A stretch of 11,552 bases of DNA from Faecalimonas sp. (GCA_020024645.1 JAHHTN010000066.1:1-11552); one strand, 5' to 3'; counted from the stretch's first letter, positions 1 to 5,830 are shown. Numbers and translations are program-made. The notes: generated by a model not told the origin, from the letters alone.

Positions 1-1209
1 AAACCAACCCTTGAAGTTCTCCAATTCTTTATTCTCTTTCCGAAAACATCCACATTGTTCTTTCAAATAATTGTTTTCCTGCACTATTTTACCATTATCT
101 CTCCACAACATAGAATTTTCTGCCTTTACCGCCTTTAATTCATTCTTCAATTTTGCAACTATGGCTGCTAATGACGCCACTTTATTTTTCAACTTAATAA
201 ATAAGGGTTTTGCCTTATCATTTCGATAAGCTAAAGCTGATTCGAAAAACTGTGCTGTTGGAAGTTGTTCTTCTATTTTTCCAGAAAATTCCAAAAGCTC
301 TTTATTCATATTATCAATTACCGGCTGTAGATTATTAAGTCTTTCCTGATGTTTATCTGCCACTTGTCTGGCTTTTTCGGCGCGTTCATTTTCCATCTCT
401 GCTTCAATCTCTGCTATCCTTCTTTCATCTTCTAATGTTCGTTTATCCATCCAGATATCATTTATTTCTGATTGTAATCCATCCGTTTCTTTCAACAATT
501 TTTCTTTTTTCTGTTCCAACTCAGCTACTTCTTTTGTCCGTTCTTCTTTCTTAAAATTTAAAACATCCAAATGTTCTCTATGTGTATTTTTCTTTTCCCA
601 CTCGATATTATATCGTTCTGCCACTTTTGCCAACATCTCTTTTTCTGATTCAATCCATTGATTGCACTCTGTTTCTGATCTTCCTCTTCCTGTAAATCCT
701 CTAGATGCTAATGCCTGCTTCATAGACACTCTAGTATCCAATCCTCTTTTACTTTCTGTAATATAAGGTATAAAATCAATATGAAGATGTGGCGTAGCTT
801 CATCCATATGAAGATACATTCCAAATACTCTAAATTGAGGATTTCTCTCCGAAAATTCTTTTGCAAAATCTAATAATACCTGTCTAGCAATTTCTCCTTC
901 TTTTGTTTCGCATCCCATATTATCCTTATTACCAATTTGGAAAATCACCTCATGAAATAACTTTTCTTGTTTTCCAACTCTAATGTGTTCATAATAATCA
1001 TCAATTCTCCGATCTTTTCTTTTCTGTTTTGCATTGTATCGTTTCAATGCTGGATCAAATAGTTCATGATAAACATCTTCAATATTATCCGATATAAGAA
1101 CCACATTATCCTTTGTTCTTTTTTCATCTACATTTTCTGCCGTAAATCTTCGTTCATTATGGTGTACGGAACCTTTTCCCATCATTCCACTAATTGTCCT
1201 TTTTATCAT
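1..1209 (-). CDS. MobV/Pre-family relaxase (plasmid recombination/mobilization enzyme), C-terminus beyond the window
   Basis: This protein nicks the transfer origin and pilots single-stranded DNA during mobilization by a helper conjugative system. The open frame runs for 403 codons from ATG at 1209 to the window edge with no stop, so the C-terminus is missing here. A GAAGGA ribosome binding site precedes the ATG. Residues 16-20 read HHNER, the motif containing the catalytic His of MobV enzymes. Residues 134-143 (HMDEATPHLH) match the HxDExxPHxH metal-binding motif. From about residue 215 onwards the sequence is charged and probably coiled coil, rich in E, K and R, as in other Mob/Pre proteins. 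The gene lies downstream of the primase on the same strand, and the intergenic stretch upstream looks like its oriT. The family assignment is secure; the mobilization partner cannot be inferred. Confidence 0.93.
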   Translation of the reverse strand, partial: MIKRTISGMMGKGSVHHNERRFTAENVDEKRTKDNVVLISDNIEDVYHELFDPALKRYNAKQKRKDRRIDDYYEHIRVGKQEKLFHEVIFQIGNKDNMGCETKEGEIARQVLLDFAKEFSERNPQFRVFGMYLHMDEATPHLHIDFIPYITESKRGLDTRVSMKQALASRGFTGRGRSETECNQWIESEKEMLAKVAERYNIEWEKKNTHREHLDVLNFKKEERTKEVAELEQKKEKLLKETDGLQSEINDIWMDKRTLEDERRIAEIEAEMENERAEKARQVADKHQERLNNLQPVIDNMNKELLEFSGKIEEQLPTAQFFESALAYRNDKAKPLFIKLKNKVASLAAIVAKLKNELKAVKAENSMLWRDNGKIVQENNYLKEQCGCFRKENKELENFKGWF

Positions 1210-1236
1210 ATATCACATCCTTCTTTCGTAAACCTG

Positions 1237-1277
1237 TGCCCGATAGGGCAATTATAAATCATTTGCCGGATACGGCA
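1237..1277. repeat. Twin GATA-loop hairpins with a compensatory stem change
   Basis: Two short hairpins are seen 27 bp apart centre to centre: TGCCC-GATA-GGGCA (1237-1250) and TGCCG-GATA-CGGCA (1264-1277). They share the 4-base loop and four of five stem pairs. The loop-closing pair differs but is complementary in both (C-G versus G-C). That pattern suggests the fold itself is kept, either in single-stranded DNA during transfer or in the relaxase mRNA leader. Confidence 0.7.
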
Positions 1278-1282
1278 TTTTT

Positions 1283-1303
1283 GTTACTTTTGTCAAAAGT
1301 AAC
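1283..1303. repeat. Perfect 10-bp inverted repeat in the oriT-like region
   Basis: The arms GTTACTTTTG (1283-1292) and CAAAAGTAAC (1294-1303) are perfectly complementary around a single T. Such a near-perfect palindrome upstream of a relaxase gene is a plausible relaxase or accessory-protein binding site. Part of the motif recurs at 1335-1343 as CAAAAGTAC. Confidence 0.75.
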
Positions 1304-1392
1304 GCAAAAGCACTTTCGACAGCCTATCGTCCATCAAAAGTACCCTTGCGCCCTGCCGGGAGCTCATTTTCCTTTTACAGTTACATTTTCTT

Positions 1393-1419
1393 AGGGCATT
1401 TAGGGTAAAAAGGGAAAGA
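1393..1419 (+). repeat. Triple 9-bp iteron, plus orientation
   Basis: Three AGGG-headed 9-mers stand exactly end to end: AGGGCATTT (1393-1401), AGGGTAAAA (1402-1410) and AGGGAAAGA (1411-1419). The loose consensus is AGGGNAAAA. A matching triple in the opposite orientation lies at 1476-1502. Confidence 0.75.
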
Positions 1420-1475
1420 TTTTATCACTTCTTATAGATTTTCACATTCCATAAAAATTTCTCCGCATTAAAAGT

Positions 1476-1502
1476 TTTTTCCCTTCTTGCCCTTTTTTCC
1501 CT
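1476..1502 (-). repeat. Triple 9-bp iteron, minus orientation
   Basis: Read on the minus strand, three 9-mers lie end to end: AGGGAAAAA (1502-1494), AGGGCAAGA (1493-1485) and AGGGAAAAA (1484-1476). The first overlaps the TAG stop of the primase gene. The 9-bp phase and AGGG head match the opposing array at 1393-1419. Confidence 0.75.
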
Positions 1503-3303
1503 ATCTTCCATCCAATCGCATCTGCAGATAAGTCTTATTTTCTTTAAATGGATTATCTATTTCATCAATTGGTTCGAAATCTTCCACTCTTTCTTCAAGA
1601 TTATCATAGAAATAAATCCCATTGCTTTTTCTGCTGTAATATCCTTTTCTCTCCAATACCAAATAAAACTTTTTCTTTCCAAGTGGTTTTCGGTCAGCTT
1701 CTTTACAATATTCTTCATATAGTTCATAAATCTTTGGTTTAGCTAATCGTTGTCCTTTCTTTCCCCGAATTCTTTCATCTAAAAATGCTTTTACACTATC
1801 TGAAGCGCGTTGAATTTCCTGGACCATCTCCTTACTATGATCACTTTCTGTAAACGCTCCATTTTTGTATAAATCTTTTAGAGCATCAACCGCCTTGTGG
1901 ATTGCGTAGTTAACTTCTCGATTCATTTTCTCCTTCAATCTTGTATCTTTCTTCTCTTTTGGTACTACACGATTCATATCAAGTACGAGTAATCTTCTAT
2001 AAAATGCGTCTGATTTTTCTTCAAGATTTTCTGGCATATCATTACTAGAAAATAACAACTTCGCATGACTAATAAACTGCATAGCATCCTGTCCTTTTCG
2101 TTCATAAATTAGGCTATCCTCTCCTGTTGCTTTCTTAACTACATCAGTGTTGTCCATAGCCCTACAAGGGATATCTCCACATGCATTTAATTGTTTCCCG
2201 AACAGCCCCGTAGCATAAAATCTTTTGTTTAAATCCTGCAAAGAAATACTCGAACAATTTTCCATTCCTATGATCTGTTGAAACAGATGAATAATAACAG
2301 ATTTTCCAGTTCCACCATTTCCCAACAACATTAAAAACTTTTGCATCTGCGTATCAAGTGTCATACAGTATCCCAAATATTCCCAGAGCATTTTCTGATC
2401 AAGAATATCTGGCACCGAATACGAAAGATAATTTGTAATTACTTCTCCCCCGCTTAATATTTCATTTCTTTCTTCGGGATGGTATTCATAACTTATTTGA
2501 TTTACTGAATAGTATTTTGGATCATGATCTATCATTTTATTTTCAATGGGATCAAAGAATCCGTTTTTGAAATTAATCCAGTGCATCGGATAATTATATA
2601 AATCCTCAAAACTTCTTTGCACGGTTGGTTGTGAAATCAATAAACTATATATTCTGTTAATGATAGGTGCTTTAATAATCTCCCTGTAAACCAATTTCTG
2701 AATCTGAGTTTTTAAACGAATTCCTTTTACATCCTCATAATATTTTCCATTTTCGTATACAAATGGTGTAATCCCTATTACAATAAATGGTTGATTGCTA
2801 ATTATATGATCAACTATTTCCATATCAATTACACCTGTTGGTTTTCCATTTTGATCCACCTGATGAAATCGTTTCAGACTCTCGGAATACTTCACTGGTT
2901 GTTCAAAATGTAAAATAAAATTTCGAACAATTTCTTCCACTTCCTGTGCATTCTCAAATTTCCTTAAATGCTCTTTTCCTTTAAAAAGTTTCCATCCTTC
3001 CTGTGTTTTTAAATATTCGGAATCAAAATATTCCTGCACTGCATCATTAATCTTTTTTCTATCACAAGCGGGAATATAAGTGTATGCACTTCTGTATGTT
3101 CCTTGAAATTCAATACTTTTCATATATTCTAGAAAAGATTCTAGATTATAAAAACCATTCTGGTTTTCTAAAATAGCCACTGCATAAAATCTCTGTAACA
3201 CCAAATTTTCCGCTAGTTCCTTATTATCTACAATAAAAATATAGGAACGTTCTATATCTGGTGGTTCATTTTTCATATACTCCTCAAAAAATCGAATATT
3301 CAT
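1501..3303 (-). CDS. D5/P4-type phage-plasmid primase with SF3 helicase domain
   Basis: This is probably the replication initiator helicase of the element. The 600-residue protein has an N-terminal region of about 170 residues without a recognisable primase active site, a D5_N-like stretch (about 180-310) and an SF3 AAA+ helicase core. Walker A is GNGGTGKS (328-335), a Walker B-like stretch is NACGDIP (373-379), the polar sensor is LLFSSND (416-422), and the Arg-finger pair is R436-R437. The C-terminal 100 residues resemble the winged helix found after D5 helicases. AGGAGGAGA lies just upstream of ATG 3303. The gene follows the small HTH gene on the same strand, and its 3' end overlaps the candidate origin. 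The family is clear; actual primase activity is not shown by the sequence. Confidence 0.9.
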   Translation of the reverse strand: MNIRFFEEYMKNEPPDIERSYIFIVDNKELAENLVLQRFYAVAILENQNGFYNLESFLEYMKSIEFQGTYRSAYTYIPACDRKKINDAVQEYFDSEYLKTQEGWKLFKGKEHLRKFENAQEVEEIVRNFILHFEQPVKYSESLKRFHQVDQNGKPTGVIDMEIVDHIISNQPFIVIGITPFVYENGKYYEDVKGIRLKTQIQKLVYREIIKAPIINRIYSLLISQPTVQRSFEDLYNYPMHWINFKNGFFDPIENKMIDHDPKYYSVNQISYEYHPEERNEILSGGEVITNYLSYSVPDILDQKMLWEYLGYCMTLDTQMQKFLMLLGNGGTGKSVIIHLFQQIIGMENCSSISLQDLNKRFYATGLFGKQLNACGDIPCRAMDNTDVVKKATGEDSLIYERKGQDAMQFISHAKLLFSSNDMPENLEEKSDAFYRRLLVLDMNRVVPKEKKDTRLKEKMNREVNYAIHKAVDALKDLYKNGAFTESDHSKEMVQEIQRASDSVKAFLDERIRGKKGQRLAKPKIYELYEEYCKEADRKPLGKKKFYLVLERKGYYSRKSNGIYFYDNLEERVEDFEPIDEIDNPFKENKTYLQMRLDGR

Positions 3304-3322
3304 TTGTAAATCTCCTCCTAAT

Positions 3323-3342
3323 CAAAACTTTCTGTTGTTTTG
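3323..3342. repeat. Small hairpin before the primase ribosome binding site
   Basis: CAAAAC (3323-3328) and GTTTTG (3337-3342) form a 6-bp stem with an 8-base loop, ending a few bases upstream of the primase ribosome binding site in the minus-strand message. No T-run follows it, so it is not a classical terminator. It might modulate primase translation. Confidence 0.4.
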
Positions 3343-3343
3343 C

Positions 3344-3397
3344 TTCAGAGTCTCTGATATACTGAACTTGCGAGATTGAGTAATCAGAAACTCTGAA
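3344..3397. repeat. Twin TCAGA-N3-TCTGA dyads forming a 15-bp inverted repeat
   Basis: Two 13-bp dyads, TCAGA-GTC-TCTGA (3345-3357) and TCAGA-AAC-TCTGA (3384-3396), have centres 39 bp apart. Together with flanking bases, 3344-3358 and 3383-3397 are also inverted repeats of each other over 15 bp with one mismatch, a G-U pair in minus-strand RNA, around a 24-base loop. They lie between the small HTH gene and the primase. No T-run follows, so this is not a standard terminator. It could be paired binding sites for a dimeric HTH protein or an RNA control structure. Confidence 0.7.
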
Positions 3398-3411
3398 ACA
3401 GTCCTTGTCCA

Positions 3412-3663
3412 TTAGGCAAGGGCTTTTTCTTTTACACATTCATAATTAAAATATCCTGTTTCTTCCCACACTTTTCGATCAGGACAGTAATAACTATACT
3501 CACTGGAATTTTCCATCTTCATTGCCACACCGAATTTAAAAATCCCCTGTTGGATTCCAATTCTAATATAATGAGCATCTTTTCCCGTAGCTTTTGCAAT
3601 TTCTTTAATAGGAACATTCCTTCCTGTAAATGGTGGTAATTCAATATAAAGTTTTTTATCCAT
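3412..3663 (-). CDS. Small excisionase-like helix-turn-helix protein
   Basis: This is an 83-residue protein of the excisionase/AlpA-like type common beside integrases and primases in Firmicutes elements. Such proteins bend DNA for excision or act as activators. Residues 16-49, from NVPIKEIAKATGKDAHYIR to FGVAMK, look like a MerR-type winged HTH, followed by a strand-rich SEYSYYCPDRKVW stretch typical of the group. The start at ATG 3663 is chosen because AGGGGG stands 8-13 bases upstream. The frame could be extended to a GTG at 3690 (92 residues), but that codon lacks a good ribosome binding site. The gene is first behind a strong minus-strand promoter and precedes the primase. Excisionase versus regulator cannot be decided from sequence alone. 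Confidence 0.75.
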   Translation of the reverse strand: MDKKLYIELPPFTGRNVPIKEIAKATGKDAHYIRIGIQQGIFKFGVAMKMENSSEYSYYCPDRKVWEETGYFNYECVKEKALA

Positions 3664-3711
3664 TCTCTCATCCCCCTTTCTTTCAAACACTTTGTCATAA
3701 TTACGTATTTT

Positions 3712-3761
3712 AAATACATATATATTGTCTAATTATTGAAATTTAGAATTTATATGTATTT
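3712..3761. repeat. AT-rich inverted repeats in the leader of the HTH-primase operon
   Basis: AAATACATATA (3712-3722) and TATATGTATTT (3751-3761) are perfect 11-bp inverted repeats separated by 28 bp. A second small palindrome, GTATTT-T-AAATAC (3705-3717), overlaps the first arm. All lie within the roughly 107-base leader expected from the promoter at 3777-3805. Low complexity makes chance pairing possible. Confidence 0.4.
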
Positions 3762-3776
3762 TTACTTCGCATCCTC

Positions 3777-3805
3777 ATTATATGCACTAACTATGCAGAT
3801 GTCAA
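3777..3805 (-). promoter_or_regulatory. Consensus sigma-A promoter for the HTH-primase operon
   Basis: On the minus strand TTGACA (3805-3800) and TATAAT (3782-3777) are separated by exactly 17 bp, a perfect match to the vegetative consensus. Transcription would start near 3770, leaving a leader of about 107 bases before ATG 3663. Two TATGCA boxes fall on or between the two hexamers, so such a strong promoter is probably repressed in the integrated state. Confidence 0.8.
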
Positions 3806-3829
3806 TTAATTTTTATCATTTTATGCACT
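3781..3829. promoter_or_regulatory. Candidate operator: three TATGCA boxes between divergent promoters
   Basis: TATGCA occurs at 3781-3786, 3792-3797 and 3822-3827, all read on the plus strand. The first and third belong to a longer TATGCACT direct repeat. The steps of 11 and 30 bp place the boxes on roughly the same helix face. The first two sit on or between the -10 and -35 of the leftward promoter; the third abuts the -35 of the rightward one. The adjacent XRE regulator is the natural candidate ligand. Confidence 0.5.
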
Positions 3830-3857
3830 TGTAATTCGTATTTCGATGTGTTATGAT
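3829..3857 (+). promoter_or_regulatory. Promoter for the XRE regulator
   Basis: TTGTAA (3829-3834) and TATGAT (3852-3857) are spaced by 17 bp. The predicted start lies near 3864, at the GAGGTG ribosome binding site, so the leader would be very short. The promoter faces away from the one at 3777-3805, and a TATGCACT box abuts its -35, suggesting autoregulation. Confidence 0.5.
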
Positions 3858-3876
3858 GCTTTTGAGGTGAATTGTG

Positions 3877-4485
3877 ATGAGTAATGATAACGAACAAAAT
3901 AAAAAAATAGGACTCAGAATACGGACTGCAAGAAAAGAAAAAGGTCTGAACCAAACACAACTGGCAAATATGCTAGGAAAATCTCTCCGTACAATTCAAA
4001 AATATGAAAGCGGAGAAATTGAAATTTCTATTGCTACAATCAATGACATAGCAAAATATCTTGAATGTCAATCTTCATATCTTATTGGATACGATATGGA
4101 CAAGAAACCACTTTCACAGTTATCAGATATTATAAATTTCATTTTTCAATTAGACAAAATACAAGATTTGGGATTTAATATCGACGTGAAAAGACCACCA
4201 TCTTATGATGGCTGGAGCTGTTCTTTAACATTTGACGGAAAAGATTTTTCTTCTGAACTCAATCAGGACTTATGCCTATTTCTAGAAGAATTTAAGACTA
4301 TGAAAGAACGATTTGCTAATTATCAATTAGACTTAAAAGAATTTGAAAAGTGGCAAGACAAAACACTTGCATATTACGCTAACACAACTCTAAAAGAAAA
4401 AGAATATGAAAATATTTCAACGGAAGAGCGCATCAGACGATTTAATAAACTAATGAATGAACGGTACGGTATGAAAGAGTCCTAA
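3877..4485 (+). CDS. XRE-family transcriptional regulator of the element
   Basis: This is probably the repressor that keeps the element quiescent. Residues 11-66 form a typical HTH_3 (Cro/C1) domain, with TQLANMLG as the scaffold helix and SLRTIQKYESGE as the recognition stretch. The remaining 135 or so residues are not recognised; they are acidic and helical, and may serve oligomerization or sensing. ATG 3877 (202 residues) is preferred because GAGGTG ends 7 bases before it. A GTG at 3874 would add one residue but sits too close. The gene is divergent from the HTH-primase arm and 26 bp upstream of the integrase, so regulator and integrase probably form one transcript. No peptidase motif for RecA-like self-cleavage is evident. 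Confidence 0.85.
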   Translation: MSNDNEQNKKIGLRIRTARKEKGLNQTQLANMLGKSLRTIQKYESGEIEISIATINDIAKYLECQSSYLIGYDMDKKPLSQLSDIINFIFQLDKIQDLGFNIDVKRPPSYDGWSCSLTFDGKDFSSELNQDLCLFLEEFKTMKERFANYQLDLKEFEKWQDKTLAYYANTTLKEKEYENISTEERIRRFNKLMNERYGMKES

Positions 4486-4511
4486 CTATAATAAGGAGGA
4501 CTTGATATTTT

Positions 4512-5582
4512 ATGAAATTACCTAACGGCTATGGAAGTGTCGTAAAACTAAGTGGAAAAAGAAGAAGACCATGGATGGTCAGAAAAACAACTGGATATCA
4601 TATTGATACAGAAAAAGGGAAAAAAATAAACGAATATCTCATTATAGGTTATACAGCCACAAAAGCAGAAGGGTTACAGATGCTGGCTGAATTTAATAAT
4701 AATCCTTATGACACCAATGCAGCGAAAATGACATTTGCAGAAGTTTATGAAGCATGGTCTAAAAAGAAATATGAATCTGTATCTGATAGTAGCATCAAAT
4801 CGTATAGTGCATCATACAATGCCTGCACTAAACTTTACGATCTTGTGTTTAAAGATATAAAACTAGTGCATTTACAAGAAACTATTGATTCCTGTGGGAA
4901 AAATTATCCAACTTTGAAAAAAATCAAAGTATTGTTCAATCAGCTGTATGCCTTTGCGTTACAAAATGATATCTGCAACAAGGATTATTCAACTTATGTA
5001 GACATTGCTCAGTATAAAGATCGAAATCCTAATAAACATTCTAATGACAAATTTACAAATGAAGAAATAGCAAAAATATGGACAATGAAAGACAACAAAT
5101 ATTACCAGATCATACTTATGCTCATATATAACGGAGTCCGTATATCTGAATTTCTTAACCTAAAAAAAGAGCATGTCCATTTGGATGAACAGTATTTTGA
5201 TGTGATTGGAAGTAAGACAGATAATGGTCTACGCAAGGTCCCTATTCCAGATAAACTTCTCTCATACTATAAAGATTGGTACGAATCATGCCCGGAATGC
5301 AAATATCTACTTCACACAGAAGATGGTAAACATTTTAAATATCGTAATTATTTCGATAGCTACTGGAAACCACTTGTAGAACCATTTGATATTAAACGTA
5401 CACCACATAGTACAAGACACACATTGGTATCATTATTAAAAGAAGCCGAAGTACTAGATACAACAATAAAAAAGATTGTAGGACATGCTGGTGCAATGTC
5501 GCTTACAGAAAAAGTTTACACTCATCTTGACATGAATATTTTGATTGCTGCTGTAAACAAGGTTATGCCTACAGATATATAA
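4512..5582 (+). CDS. int: Tyrosine recombinase / site-specific integrase
   Basis: This enzyme catalyses integration and excision of the element. The 356-residue protein has the expected layout: an N-terminal arm-binding region (about 1-65), a SAM-like core-binding domain (about 73-170) and a catalytic domain (about 180-345). All catalytic residues are visible: R210 in NGVRISE, K235 in SKTDNG, H299 and R302 in PHSTRH, H325 in VGHAG and the nucleophile Y336 in KVYTHLD. AAGGAGGA precedes ATG 4512 by 12 bases, a slightly long spacing. The gene is the last of the element, followed by a terminator and three 11-bp repeats that its N-terminal region may bind. Its position next to rpsI suggests the target lies there. 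Confidence 0.95.
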   Translation: MKLPNGYGSVVKLSGKRRRPWMVRKTTGYHIDTEKGKKINEYLIIGYTATKAEGLQMLAEFNNNPYDTNAAKMTFAEVYEAWSKKKYESVSDSSIKSYSASYNACTKLYDLVFKDIKLVHLQETIDSCGKNYPTLKKIKVLFNQLYAFALQNDICNKDYSTYVDIAQYKDRNPNKHSNDKFTNEEIAKIWTMKDNKYYQIILMLIYNGVRISEFLNLKKEHVHLDEQYFDVIGSKTDNGLRKVPIPDKLLSYYKDWYESCPECKYLLHTEDGKHFKYRNYFDSYWKPLVEPFDIKRTPHSTRHTLVSLLKEAEVLDTTIKKIVGHAGAMSLTEKVYTHLDMNILIAAVNKVMPTDI

Positions 5583-5584
5583 AA

Positions 5585-5632
5585 GACACTTTTCAGTAAT
5601 ACGAATGCTTACTGAAGAGTGTCCTATATTTT
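5585..5632 (+). terminator. Rho-independent terminator after the integrase
   Basis: The stem pairs 5585-5599 with 5609-5623, 15 pairs including one U-G, around a 9-base loop, followed by CCTATATTTT. Three bases separate it from the integrase stop codon. On the minus strand the stem is followed by TTTTATATATC, so it may also stop transcripts arriving from the chromosomal side. Confidence 0.8.
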
Positions 5633-5642
5633 AATTATTAAT

Positions 5643-5675
5643 GTTGCAAACGTGTTGCAAATACGTTGCAAACTA
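5643..5675 (+). repeat. Three tandem 11-bp repeats, candidate integrase arm sites
   Basis: GTTGCAAA begins at 5643, 5654 and 5665, giving three contiguous 11-mers: GTTGCAAACGT, GTTGCAAATAC and GTTGCAAACTA. The spacing of one helical turn and the position between integrase and element end fit arm-type binding sites. Tn916 integrase is known to use 11-bp direct repeats in this way. The repeats are visible; the function is inferred. Confidence 0.6.
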
Positions 5676-5830
5676 AGTAAATCTCAACACTTTTTTCTAA
5701 GTTCCACAACGTTTCAGGGTAAAGAAAAACCCCAGAAACACAAGGTTTCTGAGGTTTGATATACCATTTTGTATTCTCTTTTCGATAACCGAAATTAACG
5801 TTTTGAGAACTGAGGTGCTCTACGAGCAGC
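5674..5830. other. Probable element-chromosome junction (att region)
   Basis: The integrase-side end of the element must lie between the arm-like repeats and rpsI. Two candidates are visible. AACGTTT at 5708-5714 recurs at 5797-5803, overlapping the rpsI stop codon. A small dyad, TTTCG-N5-CGAAA (5780-5794), abuts that stop. The 3' end of rpsI is a known insertion site of some integrative elements in Firmicutes. The core cannot be fixed because the other att site lies outside the window. Confidence 0.35.
5722..5756 (-). terminator. Rho-independent terminator of rplM-rpsI
   Basis: On the minus strand 5756-5745 pairs with 5739-5728 over 12 bp, with one G-U and a CTTGT loop, followed by TTTTTC. 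It lies 38 bp past the rpsI stop codon. Whether it belongs to the chromosome or to the element end depends on where the junction is. Confidence 0.85.

Larger units (their letters stand above)
1231..1380. other. Candidate oriT / relaxase control region
   Basis: This non-coding stretch lies directly upstream of the relaxase start, where MobV elements usually keep oriT. It contains two small GATA-loop hairpins (1237-1250, 1264-1277), a perfect 10-bp inverted repeat (1283-1303) and two further CAAAAG copies (1305-1310, 1335-1340). A GC-rich patch at 1346-1363 interrupts an otherwise AT-rich region. On the minus strand a TATAAT box (1256-1251) could drive the relaxase gene, but no good -35 lies 17 bp upstream; the only TTGACA (1296-1291) is 34 bp away. 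The nic site cannot be identified by eye. The oriT role is inferred from position and structure. Confidence 0.45.
1393..1502. other. Candidate replication origin of the mobile element
   Basis: Two triple iterons of a 9-bp AGGG unit point towards each other and enclose 56 bp (1420-1475) of about one quarter G+C. The second array overlaps the stop codon of the helicase-primase gene. In staphylococcal pathogenicity islands the origin also has two iteron sets flanking an AT-rich stretch, next to the Rep helicase gene. By analogy this would be where the D5-type protein binds and melts DNA after excision. The repeats are directly visible; their function is inferred. Confidence 0.5.

Noticed and set aside
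1..1209. Truncated or decayed relaxase gene
   Set aside because: The frame is open from start codon to window edge with intact motifs. It is cut only by the window.
1251..1296. TTGACA and TATAAT upstream of the relaxase as one promoter
   Set aside because: The two hexamers are 34 bp apart on the minus strand, twice the usable spacing. TTGACA is part of the large palindrome.
1066..1394. Small plus-strand frames over the start of the relaxase
   Set aside because: They overlap the relaxase coding region or the oriT-like region in antisense, lack ribosome binding sites and resemble no known protein.
1476..1502. T-rich stretch after the primase as a terminator
   Set aside because: No stem precedes the runs on the minus strand, and the exact 9-bp phase matching the opposing array is better explained as iterons.
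3344..3397. Long inverted repeat as a rho-independent terminator
   Set aside because: No T-run follows on either strand, and the stem is built from two self-complementary dyads.
5643..5675. Short tandem repeats as a CRISPR array
   Set aside because: The repeat unit is 11 bp without spacers and there are no cas genes. The position fits integrase binding sites better.
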